Assembly: GCA_900104495.1 (NCBI GenBank)
Contig: FMXS01000014.1
Span: 54,089-109,357 of the forward strand
Length of the DNA: 55,269 nucleotides
Source of the DNA: Ruminococcaceae bacterium FB2012
GTDB lineage: Bacteria; Bacillota; Clostridia; Oscillospirales; Ruminococcaceae
Reading direction: 5' to 3'
Every line of letters starts with the position of its first letter. The first letter of the stretch is position 1. The translations under genes were made by a program, and so were the position numbers. The notes under the pieces were generated by a model. The model saw nothing but the letters and a program-made list of their open reading frames with translations, did no database searches and was not told the DNA's origin. Shown one piece after another: positions 43,140-51,500 of the stretch.

Positions 43140-43533
43140 GGGCAAGCGTTCCTGCATACTTGTGACAGCTTCCTTTTCACACCTGTCGTAAGTGTCTCCG
43201 AAAGGAGCCTTACCGTGATATGCAGCGAGCCCGTTGTCAGATCGCCTGCCCGAAATTTCGGAAAGCGTTCCCTGCGCCCCGGACAGCTTCCTTTTAACAC
43301 CTTTCAATGTTATGTGCAGGGCAAGCCCGCTGTCAGACAGCTTTCCGATGGGTGTTTATCACCCTCTTCAACAAGACGATAAGCGTTTGAAGAGTTCGTG
43401 GGTATTGCCCTTGATCGGGCGGATGACTTCCTTTTAAGATCACCATTTTACCCCTGCACGTCTCTTCAAGCAGGTCATCCGATAGCTTATCGTTCCGAGC
43501 ATTCTGCTGCCGCATCATGCGGCAGCTTTTTTG
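43140..43533 (+). ncRNA. Independent structured RNA of about 394 nt, class not recognised
   Basis: It has its own promoter and terminator, no credible reading frame, and dense pairing. Unit 1 is closed by 43136-43148 with 43243-43255 (12 of 13 pairs); inside are CTGCATA/TATGCAG (43152-43158, 43219-43225), GACAG/CTGTC and a CTCC-GAAA-GGAG tetraloop hairpin (43195-43206). Unit 2 is closed by TCGGAAAGC/GCTTTCCGA (43258-43266, 43340-43348) with CCCTGC/GCAGGG inside. Both units share GACAGCTTCCTTTT, ACACCT and AGCCCG(C/T)TGTCAGA. Unit 3 has CGGATGAC/GTCATCCG (43420-43427, 43474-43481) and again CTTCCTTTT. CGATAAGC, in the loop of the CTCTTCAA/TTGAAGAG hairpin, matches GCTTATCG at 43485-43492, a pseudoknot. 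It does not match RNase P RNA, tmRNA, SRP RNA or a T-box by eye. Confidence 0.8.
43506..43532 (+). terminator. Terminator of the structured RNA gene
   Basis: GCTGCCGCA and TGCGGCAGC (43506-43526) with a minimal loop, then TTTTTT. Confidence 0.92.
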
Positions 43534-43544
43534 TTTCTGTGTGC

Positions 43545-43573
43545 TTGAAAAAACGTCCGGGGTATGTTATAAT
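43545..43573 (+). promoter_or_regulatory. Promoter of the dus operon
   Basis: TTGAAA (43545-43550), 17 bp, TATAAT (43568-43573). It lies after the RNA terminator, so dus does not need readthrough from the RNA gene. Confidence 0.85.
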
Positions 43574-43610
43574 CCGGGTAGGAACATTACTTTTTTTACG
43601 GAGCAGACAA

Positions 43611-44591
43611 ATGAAAAAATTCAGCGAAACATATCTGAAAAAACTGCATATCGGGAACATCACCGCGGACTCAAATGTGCTTATGGCTCCGCTGGCGGGA
43701 TACACCTGCTATCCTTTCAGAATGATGTGCCGTGAACTGGGCGCGGGGCTGGCGTTTACCGAAATGGTCAGCGCCAACGGGCTGAAATATCAAGACAGAG
43801 CCACCGCGAAACTGCTGTATACCGACAAAGACGAAACGCCGAAAGCAGTACAGCTTCTCGGTTCGGTGCCTTCGGCGTTTGAACACGCCTGCAAGGGCAG
43901 GTGCACCGCCGATTACGGCATCGTTGACATCAACATGGGCTGTCCCGTTCCCAACGTGGTAAAGAACGGTGAAGGCTGCGCTCTTATCAACGACCTTCCC
44001 CTGGCTTCAAGGATAATCGAAGCCTGCAAAAGAAGCGGCAAGACCGTGACCGTGAAATTCCGTCCCGGAATGAACCGTGACAGGATAGTCGTTTCGGAGT
44101 TCGCAAGGATGTGCGAGGATTCGGGAGCGGATATGATAACCGTCCACGGACGCACAAGGAACATGATGTACGACGGGGAGCCGATTTATGAATACATCCG
44201 TGCGGCGAAGCAGGCGGTGAACATCCCCGTGATAGCCAACGGCGGCATACGCAGCGAAGAAGACGCCGTCAGGATGATGGAAATGACCGGTGCCGACGGG
44301 ATCATGATCGCCCGTTACGGTCTTGAGGACCCGCTGATCTTCGCACGGCTGACAGGCAGGCCCGCCGATGAGACCAAGCTCTCGCTGATCCTGAAGCAGG
44401 CGGACAGGGCGGAGTCCTGCTTCGACGAGCAGGATGCTATGGAACACGTCAAAAAGATCGCATCCTATTTTATGAAACGGCTCGCCGGGACGAAAGCACT
44501 GAAACAGGAAATGTACGGCTGCGGCAGTATGCGGCAGCTGCGGAGCGTTCTTCTCCGTATCTTCGGGGAGAACAGGGAAGCGGAGAAATAA
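43611..44591 (+). CDS. dus: tRNA-dihydrouridine synthase
   Basis: The 326-residue FMN enzyme reduces uridines in tRNA D-loops using NADPH. Family marks: MAPLAGYTCYPFRMMCRELGA (first 20: MAPLAGYTCYPFRMMCRELG), DINMGCPVPNVVKNGEGCAL with the catalytic Cys, TVKFRPGM, TVHGRTR and IANGGI. ATG 43611 is chosen because the promoter lies inside the longer open frame that begins at 43398. The ribosome site is ACGGAG. It is the first gene of an operon with the LRR protein (2 bp later) and the broken aldo/keto reductase. Confidence 0.94.
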   Translation: MKKFSETYLKKLHIGNITADSNVLMAPLAGYTCYPFRMMCRELGAGLAFTEMVSANGLKYQDRATAKLLYTDKDETPKAVQLLGSVPSAFEHACKGRCTADYGIVDINMGCPVPNVVKNGEGCALINDLPLASRIIEACKRSGKTVTVKFRPGMNRDRIVVSEFARMCEDSGADMITVHGRTRNMMYDGEPIYEYIRAAKQAVNIPVIANGGIRSEEDAVRMMEMTGADGIMIARYGLEDPLIFARLTGRPADETKLSLILKQADRAESCFDEQDAMEHVKKIASYFMKRLAGTKALKQEMYGCGSMRQLRSVLLRIFGENREAEK

Positions 44592-44593
44592 AG

Positions 44594-47500
44594 ATGCAGG
44601 ACAGATTCATCATAGAAAACGGCACGCTGGTCTCCTTCAAAGGCGAGGAACACAGCGTCATCATCCCGGAGGGAGTTAAGGTCATCGGCAAGGAAGTGTT
44701 CCGGGGAATGGCCTGGATAACCGACGTCACTCTGCCGGAGGGCCTCGTCGGGATAGAGGACAGCGCATTCAAAGGCTGCCGACAGCTTAAAAGCATCGGT
44801 TTCCCGACGAGCCTGAAAAGCATCGGGGAGCTGGCATTCCACAGATGCCACTCTCTTGAAGAAGTGATACTCCCCGAGGCGGTAACGTCCCTGGGAAAAG
44901 GGACATTTCTCTACTGCGACGGCCTGGAAACAATAATTGCTCCCGGCGCAAAAAAGCTGGGGACTCAGGCCTTTGCCAACTGCACACATCTGCGGAGCAT
45001 CACCTTGAACAGCAGGATTGACTGCTCGAATTTTAAAAACGACGTCTTTACCGGCTGCCTCGGGATCAAGGAGATCAGCCTTTCGGACGGATATTCCTAT
45101 CACACCGACAACCTTATCAATGCGCTTATTTCTGACGGAGAGGTGCATCCCGTTGTCCGGGCCGCAGCCGAGAGCCTTTACCGGTCCATTGAGATAGAGG
45201 ACGGCGTGCTTTTCAAACTGCACGTCGATCTGAGGACCTTTGAACTGCCGGAGGGGATAAAGGCCGTCGGGAAAGGCTGCTTTCTCGACAAGAAAGGGAT
45301 AGTGTCCATAACCTTCCCCGAAAGCCTTGAAAGAATAGGCTCCAACGCCTTCGGCAACTGCATCAGCCTTGAACAGATAACTCTGAAAGATCCGCACGTC
45401 ACCGTTGAAGAAGGCGCTTTCAGAGGATGCAGCAGTCTGAAAAGAGTGGTGATCGGAGACCGCATCTATACTCTCGGAGGTATCGACTGCGCCGGAGGCA
45501 CTCCCCGCATCATACGGCAGATCAGCGATCAGCTCATAAGCGATTTTTACATCAGCGGAAAGGTGCTGATGTCCTATACCGGCAGCGAGGAGCGGGTCAC
45601 TGTCCCCGAAGGGGTGGAGGTGATCGGTGAAAGCTGCTTTGAGGGAAACGAAAGGCTCGACCGTGTCCTCCTGCCCGACAGCGTCAGGGAGATACACGAA
45701 AACGCTTTCCGAAACTGCATATGTATGCAGTCGGTGGTGATGCCGGAAGGTCTGCGGGCAATACGCAGGAGCGCCTTTGAGAATTGCAGAAAGCTGATAC
45801 GCTTCAATGTCCCTGCCGGGCTTGAAGAGGTAGGCTTCGCGGCTTTCAGAGGATGCGTCTCCCTGGAGACAGAAGGCTTTGAGACCGGCACTCCGGCAGC
45901 GGTCCGGGTCCCCGACAGGGTATACGGCGAAAACGACATCCCCGCCTACCGTTACTGCTTCGACGGGAGCTTCACGGAGCTGGTGCCTGACAAGCCCGGC
46001 ATCATCGGGAAATACGCATTCTCCGTCTGCCCGGAGCTTAGGTCCGTGGTCATAAACGCCCCCGGATGCATCGTAGAAAAATACGCCTTTGAGAAATGCG
46101 GCTCCCTCAAAAAGATCAAAGTCACCGCAGGCAGGATAGAAAAAGGCGCCTTTTCCTTCTGCCGTGAACTGGAAGAAGCGGAGATAGACGGCGTAACCGA
46201 GCTTGAGGAGGAAGTCTTCGCAGGCTGCTCCTCACTGAAAAAGATCAGACTCCCCGAAGGGCTCTCACGGATAGGCAGAAGATGCTTCGACGAATGCACT
46301 TCCCTGCCCGGCTTTGACTTCAGCGGCATAAGGCACATCGGAGAACGGGCCTTTGAACGCTGCGACAGTCTTAAAGAAGTCCGGCTCATCAAGGCTGAGG
46401 TGGGATACCACGCCTTTGCCGACTGCGCGGGGCTTGAAACTATCCTCCTTGACGGAGAAACAAGGCTTCAAAGCGGGGCCTTCTTCGGCTGCACCTTCGC
46501 GGACAGGGTGGTGTTCTGCGGAACGGAGTACCCTTTCTCGGAATTTGCTCAGAGCCGAAACACCGCCGGCAGCCTTCTGCCCGTCAGAGTACAGGAGGTC
46601 ATCGGAAGCGTTTACTCCTGCTTTGAGGTCAGCCGCAGAAACAGCATTGTCAGATACAAGGGCGATGCCTCGAAGGTGCGCATCCCCGAGGATATCGTTT
46701 CCGCCGGAGACGAAGCCTTCCGGGACCGTCTGCGGGTCGAAGACATCCGATTCCCCGCTGGTTTTTCCCGCAGCGGAAGGATGACCTTCTCCGGCACGGG
46801 CTGGCTTGAAAGAAAACGCAGAGAGGCAGAATTCACCGTGGTGAACGGGCTGCTCATCGATGCCGCAGGCTGCGGTGAAAAAGCCGTCATCGACGGCAGC
46901 ATCAGCCGGATATGCAGCTGGGCCTTCGCCGGGAACACACGGATAAAAGAGCTTGTGCTCCGAAGCAGCCGCACCGCAGCGGACTGCTTTGCTTTCCGGA
47001 ACTGCATCAATCTGAAAACCGTGACCTGCGCCGACGGGAAAACCTACACTCTTGAAAGCTGCACCGACCTCACGGAAAAGGACTATCCCGAGACTGTAAG
47101 ACGCATCTTCTCCGAATGCATAAACTGCTTCAAGCTGGAAGGCGAAGGCGTCCTCACCGAAAGCACCGGCAACATAAAAGAGCTTGTGTTCCCCGAAGGG
47201 ATAAAGGAGATAGCCCCGCAGGTCTATATGGACTGCAATCTTCTTGAAAGCATAGTCCTGTCCAAAGATACGAAAATCATCGGGAAATGCGCCTTTAAAA
47301 ACAGCAAGTGGCTGCGCCGTGTCGGGAACGCAGAAGGCGTTGAAAGGATAGACGCGCTGGCCTTCAGCGGATGCAAAAGCCTTGAAAGCATCAGCCTTTC
47401 CGACGCGCTGGAAGACCTCGGCAAAAGGGCCTTTGAACATTGCTGCGAGCTGAAGGAGATACACATATCCAACAAGCTGACGGTCATTCCCGAACGGGCG

Positions 47501-47665
47501 TTTTTCAGATGCAAGAGTCTGAAACGGGTCTTCATCCCCGCTTCCGTGAAAGAGATAGGAACACAGGCCTTTGCTTTCTGCTCGGAACTTGAAGAAGTGA
47601 TCTTTGAGGACCGTGACGGCGTCAGCATTGCCGAAGACGCCTTTGCGTGGTGTGATAAGCTATGA
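44594..47665 (+). CDS. Large BspA-type leucine-rich repeat protein without signal peptide
   Basis: The 1023-residue protein is LRR_5/BspA-like repeats almost throughout (VIIPEGVKVIGKEVF, LPEGLVGIEDSAFKGC and many more, about 23 residues each), some preceded by an I(I/V)(E/R).G.L(V/L) strand. It begins MQDRFIIENGTLVSFKGEE with no hydrophobic leader and has no membrane segment, anchor or dockerin, so it should stay in the cytoplasm, unlike the secreted LRR protein at 12.6 kb. GGAG lies 8 bases before ATG, which is 2 bp after dus. The stop overlaps the next gene's start (ATGA). Its function is unknown; a protein-binding scaffold is the safe inference. Confidence 0.85.
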   Translation: MQDRFIIENGTLVSFKGEEHSVIIPEGVKVIGKEVFRGMAWITDVTLPEGLVGIEDSAFKGCRQLKSIGFPTSLKSIGELAFHRCHSLEEVILPEAVTSLGKGTFLYCDGLETIIAPGAKKLGTQAFANCTHLRSITLNSRIDCSNFKNDVFTGCLGIKEISLSDGYSYHTDNLINALISDGEVHPVVRAAAESLYRSIEIEDGVLFKLHVDLRTFELPEGIKAVGKGCFLDKKGIVSITFPESLERIGSNAFGNCISLEQITLKDPHVTVEEGAFRGCSSLKRVVIGDRIYTLGGIDCAGGTPRIIRQISDQLISDFYISGKVLMSYTGSEERVTVPEGVEVIGESCFEGNERLDRVLLPDSVREIHENAFRNCICMQSVVMPEGLRAIRRSAFENCRKLIRFNVPAGLEEVGFAAFRGCVSLETEGFETGTPAAVRVPDRVYGENDIPAYRYCFDGSFTELVPDKPGIIGKYAFSVCPELRSVVINAPGCIVEKYAFEKCGSLKKIKVTAGRIEKGAFSFCRELEEAEIDGVTELEEEVFAGCSSLKKIRLPEGLSRIGRRCFDECTSLPGFDFSGIRHIGERAFERCDSLKEVRLIKAEVGYHAFADCAGLETILLDGETRLQSGAFFGCTFADRVVFCGTEYPFSEFAQSRNTAGSLLPVRVQEVIGSVYSCFEVSRRNSIVRYKGDASKVRIPEDIVSAGDEAFRDRLRVEDIRFPAGFSRSGRMTFSGTGWLERKRREAEFTVVNGLLIDAAGCGEKAVIDGSISRICSWAFAGNTRIKELVLRSSRTAADCFAFRNCINLKTVTCADGKTYTLESCTDLTEKDYPETVRRIFSECINCFKLEGEGVLTESTGNIKELVFPEGIKEIAPQVYMDCNLLESIVLSKDTKIIGKCAFKNSKWLRRVGNAEGVERIDALAFSGCKSLESISLSDALEDLGKRAFEHCCELKEIHISNKLTVIPERAFFRCKSLKRVFIPASVKEIGTQAFAFCSELEEVIFEDRDGVSIAEDAFAWCDKL

Positions 47666-48267
47666 GATACAGAGAACTTGGAAATACAGGATCGAAAGTC
47701 TCGGAGATTGGCTTCGGGACCATACCCATATTAAGCGGAGACGTCCCGGTGCTGCCCGATCATTACGATCCCTCAGTCGATGAAGCCGTGGAGATCATGA
47801 TGCACGCATACCGTATGGGCTGCAATCTCTACGGCACCGCGATACCCGAAGAATACGGCGACGCCGAATACAAGCTGGGAGTCTTTGCCGAAAAGGTCGG
47901 CAGGGAGAATATCGTCATCTCGGACAAACGAACAGGCAGAGGCCGCTATGAAAGAGGAATATCCCCCCCCGCAGACTTTACCTTCGACGAAGTGATACGG
48001 CGGCTCTCGGAGCATTTTTCCCCGATAAGGTGCAGCAGATGTCAGCGATGCGTCTGCCCGCAGGGGCATGAGATACATCTCCTGCTGAGGCAGTACGATT
48101 ACTATCATCTCGGGAAGAGATCCTGGGCCTTGAAGAGGATACGAATGAACATAGAAGAGGTCAGCGAAAGCTGCCGCCGATGCACGGAAAGGCTCTGCAT
48201 GAAGGACTGTCCGCAGAAGCTTATGATCCCCGAACTGATCGAAAGGATCCGCGAACTGACATTGTAA
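47662..48267 (+). pseudogene. Internally deleted aldo/keto reductase with ferredoxin-like tail
   Basis: The 201-residue frame begins like a full aldo/keto reductase (YRELGNTGSKVSEIGFGT, EEYGDAEYKLG), then jumps after about residue 110 to the Cys-rich C-terminus of the Fe-S type (CSRCQRCVCPQG, CRRCTERLCMKDCPQ). Most of the TIM barrel, about half of a normal protein, is absent, and the usual catalytic Asp of the (L/N)YDTA motif reads Gly in LYGTA. It is translationally coupled to the LRR gene (4-nt overlap). A repurposed small Fe-S protein is possible, but loss of function is likelier. Confidence 0.72.
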
Positions 48268-48292
48268 GAAGTCGGGACGCAGCTTAAATGAA

Positions 48293-48310
48293 AAGCGTCT
48301 CCGCTTTTTT
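48293..48310 (+). terminator. Terminator of the dus operon
   Basis: AAAAGCG, TCTC, CGCTTTTTT: a short stem with its own T-run, about 25 bp after the stop. Confidence 0.6.
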
Positions 48311-48353
48311 AGGATAACTGATGAAAAAAAAGCAGAAAATGGCAGCCAGATAC

Positions 48354-48383
48354 TTGAAATTATAGAAAAAATTGTGTTATAAT
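48354..48383 (+). promoter_or_regulatory. Promoter of the giant Ig-like protein gene
   Basis: TTGAAA (48354-48359), 18 bp, TATAAT (48378-48383). Confidence 0.8.
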
Positions 48384-48389
48384 TAGAGT

Positions 48390-48580
48390 GTGTAATCTTT
48401 TTAGTGAATTGATAACAACCGTATTTTTTCCTTATATCGAATTCATCCAGATATTTGGGAAAATACGGCTGTCTTGTTATACGGGCTTACACCATACAGG
48501 GAAGCCGTTTGTTTACAGGCTGTTCATTTTTGAACGTTTTTTAGTCAGAGTGTATTATCAGTCTTTGACTTTTTTAATAA
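48390..48580 (+). promoter_or_regulatory. Long structured 5' leader
   Basis: About 200 nt separate the promoter from the start codon. CCGTATTTT (48419-48427) pairs perfectly with AAAATACGG (48460-48468), extended by TAACA/TGTTA outside, followed by GGCTT/AAGCC around 48484-48505. No known riboswitch signature was recognised. The short frame crossing it has no ribosome site. Confidence 0.5.
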
Positions 48581-48594
48581 AGGAGGTAAAGTCC

Positions 48595-51500
48595 ATGGAT
48601 CTAAGAAACGGGCATTGTCGCTGTTTCTGGCACTGCTGATGTGCCTGACTTTCACTCCCCTGCCGACACTCGCGGACAGTTCGGAGAATTATATCGAAGC
48701 ACATTTCTTTGACAATAACCGTATAAAAGATGAGTACGGCAACGGCACAAATGACGGTTATCTTACCACGGACAGCAGCGGCGGGGTAAACTTTGGCGTA
48801 TCAGGCTGGATCCCTTTGGAGCAGAACTGCACCGTCAAAAGCATCTGGCTCGTTGATGCAAGTTCTAAAGCGCAGCGCTATGATCTGCTGGACTCTGCAT
48901 ACGGCGGAGACGATCAAAGCCGTATTTCCGCCTTTGAAGACCCCGACACCAAAAAGACCGATTACAGCCTCTGGGTCTGGATCGATCATATCGCTATCCC
49001 GAATGTAACTTTGGGCGACTACCGTCTGAAGGTAGTCACCTCCGATCTTACCTATTTAAGCGATGACTTTTCATCAGATGATTTTACCGTTCACGGCATC
49101 GCTCATATCGTTAAGCCCGAGGCTCTGCTCACGGGTCCGACGATAAAGACAAGCTCGCTTCCCGAAGGGCAGGTCGGCGTTGCCTATTCCGCAAAGCTTG
49201 AAGCGGCTGCCGTTTACGGCGGAGCCATAACCTGGGAGGCATCGGACCTTCCCGACGGACTGATGCTCAATGCCTCTACGGGTGCTGTTTCGGGGACTCC
49301 CGCCGCTAAGGGCAATTATACCTTCAAAGCCACGGCCAAGGAGGCAGACGGCGGCAGTTCGGAAAAACTCCTTACGATCAAGGTAGCCGAAGCCGATCCG
49401 CCGGTCATCACCGTATCTTCACTTCCCGACGGCAGAGTGGGAGAGGCATACACTGCAGCACTTACAGCCACCCCCTTTATAGCAGGCGGAAAGATCACCT
49501 GGAGCATCAAGTCCGGCAGTCTGCCCAAAGGCATTACTCTGGATGCCGCCAAGGGTACTCTCAGCGGTATGCCTTCCGCCAAGGGCAGCTATACCTTTAA
49601 GGTGTCCGCTTCGGAGACTAACGGAGGCACCGCAGAAAAGAGCCTCAGCATCCGGGTGACGATGGATCCCCCGACTGTCACCACGGCCTCCCTTCCCAAC
49701 GGCACGGTGGATAAGGAATACTCTGTAAAGCTGGCAGTCACGCCTTATACCAAAGGCAAGGCGATCACCTGGAGCATCAGCTCGGGCTCGCTGCCATACG
49801 GCCTGTATCTTGACTCTCAGACCGGCGAGATCAGCGGAACTCCCGAATTCCCCGGAACTAACAGCTTTACCGTCTGTGCTTCGGAGGCCGACGGCGAAAA
49901 GGCATACAAGGAGCTTTCACTTACCGTTGAACAGAAGCCCATTGCTCTGACCGAAGACCCGTGCATCGTGCTTTCCTATTCGGGAGAAGATACTCTGCGC
50001 GACAACGGAGAGTACAGCATTTACCTTTATACGGACCGCGATCCCGGGGAAGACGAGACCGTTACGGGAGTGCTGGAATACACCGATAAGAACAATAACG
50101 AAAAGACCTTTGAGTTTACTCCCGAACTGACCTACTCCTGCTGCGCCTATTACAGAGGCGAGCTTCCCGAAGATGCGGGAAAGATCAACAGCTTCAAATT
50201 CGCTGTCGGCGGAAAGAACGTCGCCGTCAGCGAGATAGACCTTGAAGTCGCACCTGTGCTGACAATCTCCTTCTCCGGTGACATCACATCCGGCGCCGAC
50301 CCTTATTTGTGGGTCATGGATGAAAATGACGATGTTGTTTACAGCCAGGCAGTCAGCGGCACGACTGAACCCGTCACTCTGAAAAATCTTCCCGAAGGCA
50401 GCTATACACTGGAGACCCAGGGCTTTGTAACTGAATACGGCGATCTCAGCTTCGGCAGCACAGAAGCCGTACTGACCAACGGAAAAACCACGAACGTGAC
50501 TCTCAAGCTCACCGACCACCGCGCATTACAGATCCGTCCGCAGCCGAAGGCGGGCGATAAGACAGTAGGCTGGTGGGGCCGTTCCTTTGCATGGTATTCC
50601 GATGCGGATGGCACGCAGCTTATCAGCACCGCAGACAACTATTCGGTGCTGGATGACGAGACCGTTTATCTCCGTATTTCACCCAAGGATTCCTATTCCG
50701 TCGATTACACCGATTCAGAGCTTGTGAAGGTGACGCTTGATACAGAGAAGTATGTAAGCGTACCCTTTACCCGCAAGGCCGCCGTCACCGCCGAGATCAC
50801 AGCATCCGCCGAGGACAGGGGCGGGTCGGGCGTATTTGATGAGAGTGATTTCTGGATTACTGCCGCAAGACCGGGTGCCGGGAATTATGTATCGGCCTCC
50901 CGGGACCGCGGATATGCAGGAAAGACTTATATCGCAGAGAATATAACCGAGGGTACGGTCATCACCGTATCTGCCCGCAATGGGTTTTCCGGCAGCGAGG
51001 ACCAGTCGTCGGTGACCCATACCGTCACCGCTGCCGAGATCGCGGCAGGAAAGGTGAAGCTGAATGCAGCGATCCCCGTGAACGAGGGACTCATTTATCT
51101 TGATGTGACCTGCCGGACCCTTGAAGGCACTTCAAAAAAAAGTTCCGCGACATCAGCGGCATCACAATAACAAAGGCGGACGGCTCCGAGCTTGCATACA
51201 GAAAGACCGATTCGGCTCTTATTCTGACAGAGCCCGAAAAGATCTCTGCGGGCGAGACGTTGCCCGTGAATACAGCAGTATCAACAAAGATCTTTCCAAT
51301 GTCACAATGAAAAAGACCTACAGCAGCTGCGTGTCCCTTGATATGACAGTTGTTCCGAAGCCGAGCTTTGCACCCGACGGCAATGTGACGATCAGGATCG
51401 AGACGAACCAGCCCCAGAACGATCTTAATGCGGGAGCCGTCAGCACATACGCGCTTTCGGTAAACGGCTTCCCGATAGGTATAGACCGCTGGAACACAAA

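Noticed and set aside
43140..43533. RNase P RNA, tmRNA, SRP RNA, 6S or T-box identity for the structured RNA
   Set aside because: None of the landmark sequences I know for these classes was found on either strand; left unassigned rather than forced.
43398..43610. N-terminal extension of dus back to 43398
   Set aside because: It would run through the RNA terminator and the dus promoter; ATG 43611 has a ribosome site and matches the family start.
44465..47464. Long minus-strand frames opposite the cytoplasmic LRR gene
   Set aside because: Shadows of repeat-coding DNA without start signals.
48388..48639. An 83-codon frame ending MDLRNGHCRCFWHC
   Set aside because: It is the leader region plus the out-of-frame reading after ATG 48595; one added A restores a normal signal peptide instead.
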